Source of the DNA: Paenibacillus sinopodophylli
Lineage (GTDB): Bacteria; Bacillota; Bacilli; Paenibacillales; Paenibacillaceae
DNA length: 64,000 nucleotides
NCBI RefSeq assembly: GCF_005930355.1
Contig: NZ_VDBO01000006.1
Span: forward strand, 1 to 64,000
Direction of reading: 5' to 3'
Part shown: one piece after another, positions 1 through 10,900 of the stretch
How the letters are laid out: each line of letters begins with the position of its first letter
Numbering within the stretch: the stretch's first letter is position 1
Program-made: the position numbers and the translations under genes
Notes under the pieces: generated by a model
The model's database searches: none
The model's input: only the letters and a program-made list of their open reading frames with translations
Told to the model about the DNA's origin: nothing

Positions 1-2
1 AC

Positions 3-77
3 GGCCCGTTGGTCAAGTGGTTAAGACACCTCCCTTTCACGGAGGTAACAGGGGTTCGAGTCCCCTACGGGTCACCA
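3..77 (+). tRNA. tRNA-Glu (TTC)
   Basis: Complete cloverleaf with encoded CCA. The acceptor arm GGCCCGT (3-9) pairs with ACGGGTC (67-73). The anticodon stem CCTCC/GGAGG encloses loop CTTTCAC with anticodon TTC at 36-38. The T-arm GGGGTTCGAGTCCCC is intact. It is the first of three clustered tRNAs, and the cluster may begin upstream of the window. Confidence 0.97.
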
Positions 78-128
78 TTCATCCTCAATGTGTATCAGCT
101 CTAATGAGCTCAGATCACGTCACAGTGA

Positions 129-204
129 GAGCCATTAGCTCAGTTGGTAGAGCACCTGACTTTTAATCAGGGTGTCGAAGGTTCGAGTCCTTCATGGCTC
201 ACCA
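129..204 (+). tRNA. tRNA-Lys (TTT)
   Basis: Complete cloverleaf with encoded CCA. The acceptor arm GAGCCAT (129-135) pairs with ATGGCTC (194-200). The anticodon loop CTTTTAA (160-166) gives anticodon TTT. The D-arm AGCTCAGTTGGTAGAGC and the T-loop TTCGAGT are canonical. It lies about 50 bases after tRNA-Glu, probably in the same transcript. Confidence 0.97.
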
Positions 205-252
205 TTTACTCTGCTAGCAAGTACGAGTAATGGAACCTTAAACTTCAAATGT

Positions 253-337
253 GCGGTAGTGGTGGAACGGCAGACACGCTATCTTGAGGGGGTAGTGTCC
301 AATGGACGTGCAGGTTCAAATCCTGTCTACCGCACCA
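253..337 (+). tRNA. tRNA-Leu (GAG)
   Basis: Long-variable-arm (class II) tRNA with encoded CCA. The acceptor arm GCGGTAG (253-259) pairs with CTACCGC (327-333). The anticodon stem CTATC/GGTAG encloses loop TTGAGGG, giving GAG at 286-288, which reads leucine CUC/CUU codons. It is the last tRNA of the cluster and is followed by a terminator. Confidence 0.96.
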
Positions 338-351
338 AACCATAAAAACCC

Positions 352-382
352 AAGAACTCTTACTACGGTAAGGGTTCTTTTT
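352..382 (+). terminator. Rho-independent terminator of the tRNA cluster
   Basis: A 12-bp stem (352-363 with 368-379, one T-G pair) with tetraloop TACG is followed by a T run. It closes the tRNA transcript. The following 383-556 stretch holds no other gene and no convincing sigma-A promoter. Confidence 0.9.
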
Positions 383-556
383 GTTTTATTTTTGTGAATA
401 GTTACGATGTGAAATTATACGTTAACTTGTTCGTAGCAGTACCGTATAGCATAAAACTATTCATTACATAGCCATATACTTCGCAAGTGATATCTTTTGG
501 CTCAAAGCGTTAACAAGATGAACCAATCTAGCCGAGGATTAATAGAGAAGAATGAA

Positions 557-3500
557 ATGGATGGTATCATGATGAACACGACAAAACTAGTGAAATTGTT
601 CTCAACAATAAAACGGTTCAAGTATGCCGTTCCGATTATGTTTGCCGCAGTAATTTTAAGCATGATTGGGGTAAGTGTTAGTCATTCGGAACCCAATCAT
701 CCTCTTGCCAAGCAGGGCTATATGGATCTCTCTGATTGGGATTTCAATAGTGATGGCAAGGTGAAGCTGGATGGCGAATGGGAGTTTTACTGGCAGCAGC
801 TCAAGATGCCGGCACAGCTCCGATCCGGAGACATACCAGGAGTAAGCCCGGAATATATGAATGTGCCTTCAGCCTGGACAAAAGATCCACTTCATAAGAC
901 GACAGACTATGGAGCGGCAACCTATCATGTCCGAGTCAAGATCAAGGATGCAGGTGAGGTGTTGGGGCTCAGAATGACCAGCATCCGAATGTCGCACCGG
1001 ATATTCGTGAATGGTGAGGAGGTCGGAGCAAGCGGACACCCTAGTCTCACCGTAGAGGAGTACACGATGTCTAACAGGCCTTATTCGGCGGTGTTTACTC
1101 CAAAAGGCGACGAATTAGAGATTACGATCCATGTCGCCGATTTCGACTATAAAGCCGGAGGAATCGTCCAGAGCATCTATTTGGGACGCGCATCTGATAT
1201 TCTAACGATGTCCAATCGCCTAATCATTATTAACACGATGATTGCAGCCTGCCTGCTGGTCAGTGGTTTGTATTATCTGTTCGTCTATATTGGCAGACGC
1301 GAGGATGTCAGCTTCCTATATTACAGCGGCTATTGCCTGACAGGTGGACTATATGAGCTGATGTATGGTGAAAAGCTGATGCTGCAGTTGTTTCCCGATT
1401 GGCCTGCGGACATCTTGTTCCGTCTGCAAAATGCGATGATGTATGCGACCATACTGTTTGTCGTCTTATTTTTGAAGGAAATTATGGATCACTTGCTGCC
1501 GCGTTGGCTACTGCGGACGATTCTTATATTTATGGGCGGATATGCGCTTTTCTATATTCTGCTGCCGCTTGATATCATAACCCGGGTGGAAAACATGTTT
1601 TTGTTGTTCGGACTTGTTCTTTACACTACTATCGTTATGCGCTTGTTTGCAGCTCTAGCTCGCGGCCGCTATGGTCGATTGGAGAGGAGAGGTGTCGTTT
1701 ACCTGCTGGTCGCTTTTATTTGTGTCATTCTATCCTTAGCGGACGGCATGCTCTATGTGAATAACGTGAAGAGCGACAACTATCTGGGCAATGGATCGTA
1801 TGTGATGTTCACACTTATTACGTCGATGATTCTATCGCGGCACTATAATAACGCATTTCTCTCTATGAAGAATATGAATAAGAGGTTGTTGTCGCTCGAC
1901 AAGTTGAAAGATGAATTTCTGGCAAATACTTCCCATGATCTAAGGACACCGCTTAACGGCATGATCAATCTGACGCAGTCGGTGCTGAACAAATCAGGCG
2001 ATCAGTTGGCTACCACTCATCGGGAGGATTTGGAGATTGTGGTATCGGCTGGGCGGCGCCTGAACAATTTAATCAACGACATTCTCGATATGTCCAGTCT
2101 GAAGACTGGTATGATATCGATTTATCCTGTGCCTGTAGACGTAAGCAGCATGGTAGATACCATCATGGATGTGATGAAGCCTCGGGCTGATGCCCAATCG
2201 CTTAGCTTGATAAACGCGATACCTGCAGAGCTGCCTGCTGCGTTGGCTGACAAGGATCGGTTGGGTCAGATTTATTACAATCTGCTTGGCAATGCGCTGA
2301 AATTCACAACCAACGGCCATGTGGAGGTAGGTGCCAGGCAGATTGGCATGATGCTGGAGCTATGGGTTGAGGATACCGGCAGAGGGGTAGCGTTCGAGGA
2401 GCAAGAGTTGATCTTCCAAGCCTTCTATCAGACGGATGATAACGATTATAAAGCCGTTCATGGAACGGGATTGGGACTTTCAATAACGAAGCAATTGGTC
2501 GAGCTGCATGGGGGGAAAATTAAGGTATCATCCATTCCAGAGAGAGGATCGAGATTCAGCTTCACGTTGCCGATTAGTGAAGTAATTAGCCGAGATATTT
2601 CTGCCGATACGGTACGTATGGAGAGCATTGAAGCGGAGATGGAAGAGGCAACAAGCATAGCGGAAAAGTGGCCGAATCCTCCATTCTCTATTAGTGGCAA
2701 GCGGCGAGGCCGCTATTCTATCTTAATCGCTGAGGATGATGCAGCCAGTATGAGGGCAATCTTGAATTTGCTCACGGATGAGGACTTCACAATTGATACG
2801 GCGCGGGATGGACGGCAAGTGCTGGACTATATCGACAGCTTTCGTCAGTATGATTTGGTTATTCTCGATATTATGATGCCTGGTATAACGGGACTGCAGG
2901 TGCTAAGAAGCATTCGGGAGCGTTTCTCCCTCATCGAGCTTCCTGTCTTGCTGCTAACAGCAAAGACCAGACAGGAAGAAATTCGGGCAGGATTGGAAGC
3001 CGGGGCGAATGACTATATCCCCAAGCCATTTGAGGTAGAAGAGTTGATTGCTCGGATGAATACGTTGCTTCAGCTCCGAGCATCCGTAAGTGCGCTTGTG
3101 ACCGCAGAACTTTCCTTTTTGCAGGCGCAGATCAAGCCTCACTTTCTCTTTAATGCGTTAAGCGTCATTTCCTCGTTAAGTATTCGATCTCCGCAAAGAT
3201 CAAAGGAGCTAGTGCTCCACCTGTCGGATTATTTAAGAGGCAGCTTTCAATTCGACAATAAAGGAGGACTCGTCTCATTAGAGGAGGAGCTTCAGACGGT
3301 GGAGGCGTATCTGACCATAGAGAAGGAACGTTTTAAAGACCGTTTGAACGTCATTTATGATATGGATCCGGATATTGAAGCATTTGTTCCGATGATCGCG
3401 ATTCAGCCGCTTGTGGAAAATGCGGTTCGACATGGATTAATGGGGAAAGTGGAAGGCGGTACGGTTCACTTAAGTGTCAAGCAGGATGCGGATCTGATCA

Positions 3501-3715
3501 TCATAGTTGTAGAGGACGATGGTGTTGGTATCGAACAAGCACGTTTAGCAAAGCTGTTGCAAGGCAGCAAAGAAAAAGGCGTTGGTCTCAGTAATATTAA
3601 TAAACGGCTGCTTGCCCTGTACGGAACTGGGCTGCGCATCGAAAGCATACCAGGGTCAGGCACAAAAGTAAGTATCATGATTCCAAGCGGTCAAGAATGG
3701 AGCAGACGCGAATGA
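557..3715 (+). CDS. Hybrid sensor histidine kinase with two kinase cores
   Basis: Membrane signalling protein of 1052 residues. In order: an N-terminal membrane anchor; an extracellular galactose-binding-like 7TMR-DISM sensor region (about 45-230); seven membrane helices (about 235-435); a HisKA dimerisation box with SHDLRTP (His460); a HATPase with NALKFT, DTGRG and GTGLGLS; a receiver with VILDIMMPG (Asp771); then a second LytS/YesM-like kinase with QIKPHFLFN (His862) and its own HATPase (PLVENAVRHG, DDGVGI). Start 557 is chosen because AGAGAAG precedes it at 6-base spacing. A TTG at 497 and ATGs at 518, 569 and 572 are alternatives. Its end overlaps the next gene by ATGA, so the pair should be cotranscribed and form one phosphorelay. 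The stimulus is unknown. Having both kinase types in one chain is unusual. Confidence 0.9.
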   Translation: MDGIMMNTTKLVKLFSTIKRFKYAVPIMFAAVILSMIGVSVSHSEPNHPLAKQGYMDLSDWDFNSDGKVKLDGEWEFYWQQLKMPAQLRSGDIPGVSPEYMNVPSAWTKDPLHKTTDYGAATYHVRVKIKDAGEVLGLRMTSIRMSHRIFVNGEEVGASGHPSLTVEEYTMSNRPYSAVFTPKGDELEITIHVADFDYKAGGIVQSIYLGRASDILTMSNRLIIINTMIAACLLVSGLYYLFVYIGRREDVSFLYYSGYCLTGGLYELMYGEKLMLQLFPDWPADILFRLQNAMMYATILFVVLFLKEIMDHLLPRWLLRTILIFMGGYALFYILLPLDIITRVENMFLLFGLVLYTTIVMRLFAALARGRYGRLERRGVVYLLVAFICVILSLADGMLYVNNVKSDNYLGNGSYVMFTLITSMILSRHYNNAFLSMKNMNKRLLSLDKLKDEFLANTSHDLRTPLNGMINLTQSVLNKSGDQLATTHREDLEIVVSAGRRLNNLINDILDMSSLKTGMISIYPVPVDVSSMVDTIMDVMKPRADAQSLSLINAIPAELPAALADKDRLGQIYYNLLGNALKFTTNGHVEVGARQIGMMLELWVEDTGRGVAFEEQELIFQAFYQTDDNDYKAVHGTGLGLSITKQLVELHGGKIKVSSIPERGSRFSFTLPISEVISRDISADTVRMESIEAEMEEATSIAEKWPNPPFSISGKRRGRYSILIAEDDAASMRAILNLLTDEDFTIDTARDGRQVLDYIDSFRQYDLVILDIMMPGITGLQVLRSIRERFSLIELPVLLLTAKTRQEEIRAGLEAGANDYIPKPFEVEELIARMNTLLQLRASVSALVTAELSFLQAQIKPHFLFNALSVISSLSIRSPQRSKELVLHLSDYLRGSFQFDNKGGLVSLEEELQTVEAYLTIEKERFKDRLNVIYDMDPDIEAFVPMIAIQPLVENAVRHGLMGKVEGGTVHLSVKQDADLIIIVVEDDGVGIEQARLAKLLQGSKEKGVGLSNINKRLLALYGTGLRIESIPGSGTKVSIMIPSGQEWSRRE

Positions 3716-4842
3716 GAGCACTCATCGTTGATGATGAATACGAAACATTGGAAGAACTAAAAGCGTTACTGCTCGAGAATGGTATTGAACTAGTAGGTAC
3801 ATATACGAACCCGCGGGATGCACTTGAATCAATAGAAGAGAGCGATGCGGATTGCGTGTTTTTGGATATCGAAATGCCTGGCATAAATGGACTGGATTTA
3901 GCCGAACGCCTGTTGGAGCGGAAGCCGAATGTGCAGATCATTTTTATTACCGCGTTTAATCATTATGCTACGCAGGCTTTTGAGGTGAATGCGCTGGATT
4001 ATTTGCTGAAACCGATTCATCCGGCGAGGTTTGCGAAGTCGGTGCAGCGGCTGGCTGTGAATCAGAGCCAAGAGCAGGAACATGGAGCCGTCAGTGGGAA
4101 CGTGTCTATTCAAACATTGGGCGACTTTGAGGTGACGATAAATGGTCATTCAGTAAGATGGAGCCGTTCCAAGGCAAAGGAGCTGCTCGCTTATCTGCTC
4201 CATTGCAACGGAAAGAAGAAGCATAAATATGAGATTTGTGAAGTATTGTGGCCGGGCCAAGAACCGAAGAAAGCGCTGGTTAACCTTCAGACAAGCATCT
4301 ATGCTTTGCGTAAATGTTTGGGGACTTTAAGTCCGGATATCTTTTATCTTGCATTTTCGGACGATTGCTATTCGCTGACGATTGGGCATTTGTCCTTAGA
4401 TGTGAGGGAATTCGAACTGCAGTACGATGCCCTTCTTGTGAATCCGAGTCAAACGCTGCTTGAGAATGCAGCTTCGTTATACCATGGGGACTATATGGGG
4501 AATCAGGACTGGCCTTGGTCGCAACTTTCGCAAGTTAGCTTGTCGCAAAAATATGAGGATGTGCTGAAGTGGCTTGCGAAAAACAGTTATGAGGAAGAAC
4601 GGTTTGGATCGTCAATTGAATGGTGCATGAAGTTGCTGGTGAGACAACCAATTAAAGAGATTCAGCTGCTGCTGCTGAGAAGCGCGTATACCGGCGGAGG
4701 TTTAAGCGAACTCAGGCGCTTGGCGGACTGGCTTGAGCAACTGTGTGTGCAGGAGTTCGATATCGACATGGATGCTGCTGCATCTGCCTATTGCATTAGT
4801 GCAAAAATGGACACTTTTCGAATTGATTCGTCAGCAAGATGA
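3712..4842 (+). CDS. Response regulator with SARP-like winged helix and BTAD domain
   Basis: 376-residue response regulator. The N-terminal receiver has DDE at 7-9, phospho-acceptor Asp52 in VFLDIEMPG, the conserved Lys in LLKPIHP and the T/S region FITAFN. Residues about 135-225 form an OmpR/SARP winged-helix DNA-binding domain (LGDFEVTINGH, SKAKELLAYLL, EVLWPG). The remaining 150 residues resemble the bacterial transcriptional activator domain (BTAD). The ATG at 3712 overlaps the kinase stop as ATGA, with GGAG at 3699-3702; an in-frame ATG at 3697 is less likely. It should be phosphorylated by the upstream hybrid kinase. SARP-type regulators bind heptamer direct repeats just upstream of the -10 box, and such repeats occur at 4889-4906 before the next gene, which I infer to be the target. 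Confidence 0.9.
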   Translation: MRALIVDDEYETLEELKALLLENGIELVGTYTNPRDALESIEESDADCVFLDIEMPGINGLDLAERLLERKPNVQIIFITAFNHYATQAFEVNALDYLLKPIHPARFAKSVQRLAVNQSQEQEHGAVSGNVSIQTLGDFEVTINGHSVRWSRSKAKELLAYLLHCNGKKKHKYEICEVLWPGQEPKKALVNLQTSIYALRKCLGTLSPDIFYLAFSDDCYSLTIGHLSLDVREFELQYDALLVNPSQTLLENAASLYHGDYMGNQDWPWSQLSQVSLSQKYEDVLKWLAKNSYEEERFGSSIEWCMKLLVRQPIKEIQLLLLRSAYTGGGLSELRRLADWLEQLCVQEFDIDMDAAASAYCISAKMDTFRIDSSAR

Positions 4843-4888
4843 TAAAACCTCGTGAATCGGTGTCGTTCTCGAATGAAAAATGCGAATT

Positions 4889-4921
4889 TTGTCAGAGATT
4901 CGTCAGTGCAATTCGTACAAT
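4889..4921 (+). promoter_or_regulatory. Candidate SARP-type operator and promoter of the SLH protein gene
   Basis: Two direct heptamers, TTGTCAG (4889-4895) and TCGTCAG (4900-4906), start 11 bases apart. They are followed after 9 bases by a -10-like TACAAT (4916-4921). There is no good -35 box at 17 bases, as expected for an activator-dependent SARP promoter. A further TCGTCAG lies at 4828-4834 inside the end of the regulator gene. The function is inferred from geometry and from the adjacent SARP-like regulator. Confidence 0.5.
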
Positions 4922-4969
4922 GATAAGTATAGTAACCCATTCATTGTGAGAACACACTAGGAGGCGAAT

Positions 4970-7900
4970 TTGTTGTACAACGAGAAACGAATAATAAAAA
5001 TAGCGGTATGGGCCGCACTCTTCGGCATGTTATGGAGCAGTTTGTTTAACGGCGTATCTGTCTTCGCGTCCGAAGATTCAACTGCTGTCATTCAAGTCGG
5101 CGTCAGTCCGATCAAAGCAAATGCAGAGAACAACAAGGTAAGTATTAGTTCTATGAGTATAATGAAGTCAGAAACTTATACGGCAACGGCGCAAGGAGAC
5201 CGTCAGGCGGAGAAGGGAATCACGGTTGGAGATGAACGGTACATGCCGCTTGATCCGTTCAAGTACGATAAAGCGAAGAAAACTTACGTGTTTAACGGTA
5301 ATGGATCGATTTCTAGTGGTTTGTTGGAAGCAAGTTTTCAGAAACAAAGTTGGAGTGGCACCCAATGGCAGGATATTGCCGGTGATATTGATAAGAAATT
5401 GCTGACGATAACGATCACGGATGATTGGTCCAATCTCGGGACTAATAGCACGGAAGACTTTGCGGACTATTGGGTCAAAGGGTTCTCGATGGCGGCCGAT
5501 AACGGAACACTGTATACGGCTTACAGTGGGTATTTTGACTCCAATCTAGCAATTGAATATTATATTCCAGAACAGAATCGCTGGGATACGTTTCTTGATG
5601 GCACAGTCTCAAATGGTGTTATCCATGGTATTTATCCGTCACTTGTAATGAAGAATAAGTCCGCTTATCTAGCATATCAAGATATAGATAATGGTAGTAA
5701 GGCCACAGTGGTGAAAAGAGCTTTCGACTCATTTGAGCTGGCGGATTTGGGGGGCAAGGGCTTCTCCGACGGCCGAGCCGATAAGCTTAGCCTTGCTATG
5801 GACAGCAAGGACGACACGCTTTATTTGGCATACATCGATGTGGCTAATGGCTCTAAGGCGACAGTCATGAAGTTTAATGGAACCACATGGGAGCCCGTAG
5901 GCAACAAAGGCTTCTCGGCCGACAAGATTGATTATCCAGTCTTGAAGGCAGTGAACGGTACACTATATCTCGCGTTTAAAGATTTGGCTAATGAAGGGAA
6001 GGCGACGGTTGTAACATGGAATGAGGACGGGGACGAATGGACGTCTATGGGCAATGCTGGCTTCTCGGCCGGTGCGGCTGATTATGTATCGCTTGATGTG
6101 ACTGACGGTACTGTATATGTCGGTTACACCGATAACGGAACAAGCCAGAAAGCGGTGGTCATGAAGTATAACGGAGCTTCATGGGAATCGCTTGGAGGCC
6201 AAGCAGGAGTCTCAGCAGCTGCCGTGAGCTATACCTCTCTTGTTTTAAATGATGGGGTACCGTATTTGGCATACCGGGATTCTTTGTACCAAAGCGGCGG
6301 ACCAAACAAGGCGATTGTGAAAAAATATGTGGGTGGCAAATGGATTCAGATGGAGGTCGCCTCCAATTTCGATATTACCAACACATTCATTACGAATAAT
6401 ATACAGCTGGTTAGCAGTGAAGATAATCTGTATTTAGGTTATATCGGCGGTGTGAACGATGGTAGGAAAAATAAAATTAAGGCCATTCAATCATACTTGA
6501 AGCCGATTACAGCGAGCGCTGATGCCAACGTCATCGCGGCAAACTCAGCGACATTAGAGCTGGGAGCGCAAGCGACGCTTCAGGCATGGGGGGACCGTCA
6601 ATCGGAACCGTGGCAGCATCTGAAAGACGAGCGGTTCGTGCCGACGGTCTGGAGCTCCTCTGAGTACGGACAGAACGGGGCATTCACACTCGCAATGGGT
6701 GGATACACCTCTAAGTATTCACCGAAGGCACCGGGCATATATACGGTTACGGCAACATTCCAGAAGCAAGTGTGGGACGGCAGTTCATGGGTCAACACTG
6801 AGCAGACGGCAGACAAATCCATGGAGCTTAATGTTAAAGCTGCATTGCCTGTCATTACTGGACATCCGCAGGACGCACGTGTTAGCGAAGGCGGAAGCGT
6901 CACGCTAAATGTCTATGTTGCAACAAGCGACGTCAATGTGTTCAGCTATCAATGGTACAGCAGCTCGACCTACGACCTTTCGGATGCCAAGGTTATAGAT
7001 GGAGCGAATCAAGTCGTATTCCATGCGCCTACAGAAACGGCCGGCACAACTTACTATTTTGCGGTAATCAGCGATTCGTACACAGGTGGAGTAACAGCCG
7101 CCGCGAGCTATGCGGCGAAGGTAAAAGTACTTCAGGCGACAGAACCTCAGAAGCCTGGGGGAATGCCAGCTGTGACAGCCGATGGCTCGAATAACCGTAT
7201 AAGCGCAAGCTCTGCGACCGTAAAAGTGGGTATGCCCATGACACTAACTGCTCAAGGCGACCGTCAATCGGTAACAGGAGCAGTTGACAGTGACGAGCGG
7301 TTCGTACCGACTTCATGGAGATCGACAGAAGTGGGTCAGAGTGGATCGTTTAGCTTGAAGAACGGCCTATACACATCTACTTATAACCCATTTAAGGTGG
7401 GGGAATATACGATAACGGCTACGTTCCAGAAACAGAGGTGGAACGGCGTTGCATGGAAAGATATTACTGATACTACAGAAACCAAAACTGTAAATATCAA
7501 GGCGATCAGCGCAAATGAATATTGGCATGATTTAGGTGGTCAAAATCGGTTGATAGGCGGATTCAATCCGTTCTCAGGTTATAAAGAGGGCATCTCGATT
7601 GATAGCTATGATGGGTTGACTTATGTGGCGTATGTCGATAGGTACCAAGGTTCCATTTCGGTCATGATGTATGACGGAAACAGCTGGCAGTACGTAGGGA
7701 ATCAGTATTTCACCAAAACAAAGGCTTCGTATACGAGCATTAAGGTAATTAACGGTATTCCTTATGTGGCGTATGCAGATTATTCTAATGGCGGCCAACT
7801 GTCTGTCCAACGGTTTTATGGTGGCAAGTGGGAATATCTTGGTGATAGGGTCAGCATGAGCTATGTCAATTTCCTCTCCTTTGATACGGACGATATCGGG

Positions 7901-10900
7901 AATTTATACGCTGTCTACATGGACAAATATAACGGCCTATCGTTAACGACATATAGTGGAGGATGGTCTACAGGGTATCAAGCTTTCACTGCCCCGGCAA
8001 ACCCTGGTCCACCTTCAATTGAGCTTATGGACAACAAGTTATATGTCGCATATACGGATGGCTATACAGGGGTGAACACCAGACTTGTCGTCCAAACCTT
8101 AAATAATGGCAAGTGGGAGTACATAGGCGGGAATAAAATCTCGGATGAAGGGCTTGCGCTTACACCATCCCTTCTGTCATTCAACGGTCAATTGTACGTG
8201 GCTTATCTCGAGAATTCGTCGAAGACTCCGGGCCAAACTGTATACCAAGTTAATGTCAAAACATTCGATGGGAGCAGTTGGGTATCAGTAGGAAAAGAGC
8301 TATCGCAAGGAGATGCGAGCAATCCGAAGTTGTCCGAATCAGGTGGTCAATTGTATTTGACCTATGTAGACAAGGTAAATGGCGACAGAGCGACTGCGTT
8401 GAAGTATACCGGTAGCGGGTGGGTACAACTTGGCAACGCAGGATTTACGGATAGCGCTGCAAACGAGTTGTCATCAGTATCTTACGACGGCAAGCTGTAT
8501 GTGGCCTATGCGGATAACAAAAGTAGCTATGAAAAAAATAAGTTGAACATCATGGTCTATGATAACGCACCAATCACTGCTCAAACTGATAACAATACTG
8601 TCAGTGCGAGTGCTAAGAAGTCAGTATCAGGGGCTGCTGTTGAATTGACTGCAAATGGTGATCGGCAATTCGAGCAAGGTGTAATGACAGGTGATGAGAG
8701 ATATGTGCCGATCAGTTGGAGCTCGTCGGAAGCATCGGAGCAAGCTGGATTATTTAAAGTTATTGGCGGGCGCTATCAAGCCGTCTATCAAATAGATGAT
8801 GCCGGCAGTTATACGATTAATACAGTCTTCCAGAAGCAGCAATGGAACGGAAATGACTGGAAAAATATTGCAGGCGTGATCGACAGCAAAACGTTGATTG
8901 TTATAGCAGAGGAGGTAACTGCGCCTCTTAAAGTTGAGCCGTCGGAGCTTTTAGTGAATCTTGACCGCAGCGTCACACTGCATGTGCCTACATCGGTGAG
9001 TGATGGTGGACAGCTGAGCTACCAGTGGTACAGTAGTAATGTAGATAGCACAACAGATGGAACGATGATCGTTGGAGCGGTGAACGAAACCTATGTGCCG
9101 TCGACCAGTGCAGAAGGTACTCTGTACTATTATGCAGTTGTTAAGAATACAATTGGCGCGGCGACATCTTCGGATACGAGCATGACATCCAAAGTAACTG
9201 TTGCTCATATTTCACCGCCAACAGCACCGGAACTAACTGGAACTGCCGGCGATGCGAAGGCGATGCTCGCTTGGACATTCGTAAATGAAGCAACGGGCTA
9301 CAAAATATATATGAGTACGGAACCCGGTGAATACGAATCCGAGCTTGCGACCGTTTCAGGCTCTGTCAACAGCTATACAGCTACTGACCTGACGGGGGAC
9401 GGAACGACTTACTACTTCACCGTAAAAGCGGTCAACGAGGGAGGAGATAGCCCGGCTTCCAATGAGGTCATGATCAAGATGATTTCGGATGGAGGGAATA
9501 CGGATCCAGGTACGAACCCAGGTACGAATCCGGGCACAGGAGGATCGGGATCGACGACGGGAACGTCTAATTCCCAATTCGACCAAGTTTTACAAGAGAT
9601 GAACCAGAAGCTGGGCAAGCTGGATCATTTGCTCCAATCGTCCACTTCGTCTGCGGATAAGTCAGCATCGGTACAGCTCATTGCGAAAGATATGCAGGAG
9701 ATTACTGCCAATATTACTACTTCCGAGCAAGCCAAAGCGGCAGCAGAGCTAATCAGTGTATTTTTAAATAAGGTCCAGCTCATTGCCTCCAAGCTAGAAG
9801 GTGCTGATTATGAAAAAGGGCTTCAGGCTGTCACTGAAGTTGTACGCAACAATGCGACCTCCGCGGTTAATGCTGCGGGTGACGGTGCTGCGGCTGTGGA
9901 TATGGCTAAGAAGTTGATTAGAGAAGCAGGAGTACTATGGAAAGAAGCATCAGAGGCAGGAGTCTTGATCAACAGTGTTCGCGAAGCGATCATTGCGGTT
10001 GGACAAGCCGCTGTGAATAAGAATGGCGATGTTGGCGTGAGTAAGGATGAACTAAAGCTCGAGGGAAGCACAGCTTCCATCGTGCTTGATACAACATTGC
10101 TGAGTCAGCGTATTATGTCTGTCAAGCAAGCTGCTGACGAGATCAATGAAACGTTGACAGCAAATCTTGGAGAACTGTCTGACGGTAAAGTTATGAAGCA
10201 CCTTACCATCTCATTCAAGGATGTGGGAACACAACTTGGAATTGCAGCAGAATTCCCAGCCGACCTGATGCGTATTGCGAAAGAGAGCGGCATAGATTAC
10301 GTAACGATTCAGCATAAGCTTGCGAACCTTGCATTCAGCCCTGATTTCGTCAACAGTCAGAAAGCAGGGAATCTCTTGCTTAATATTACGCCGCTTGCAC
10401 AGGCGAACGGAACAATTCCGACATCTGCCTCCGAATTGAGTGGAGCACCAGTGCTGGAGTTTCATGTCGCAGTCGGTGGTGAAACGGTTACCCGGTTCGA
10501 CAAGCCAATTACGATGTCGATTCCGCTGGACTCTAGTATGATCGACAAGCTGCCAATCAATCAGCAATCAAAGCTTACAGTTTTTGTCCTAAATGAGAGG
10601 ACTGGTAAGTGGGAAGCGACAGGTGGAATCTATGATGCTGAAAGCGGAATGATTCACGTGAAGCGGAGTCATTTCAGCGTATATACAGTTATGCTCTCAG
10701 GGGGCACATTCACTGATATTTCGAAGGCGAACTGGGGTGAGCAGCAGATTCATTATTTGCTGGCCAAAGGAATTATACAATCGGCCGATCGCTTCTATCC
10801 AGCGCAGGGAGTCACACGCGGAGAACTGGCTTCCTGGCTGGTCAAAGCGCTCGGGCTTAGTGTGGATGGGTTGAGTCAGCCTTTCAAAGATGTAACGAAG

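Noticed and set aside
10211..10567. 118-codon minus-strand frame inside the SLH protein gene
   Set aside because: Antisense shadow of a strongly supported gene, with no ribosome site or recognisable domain.
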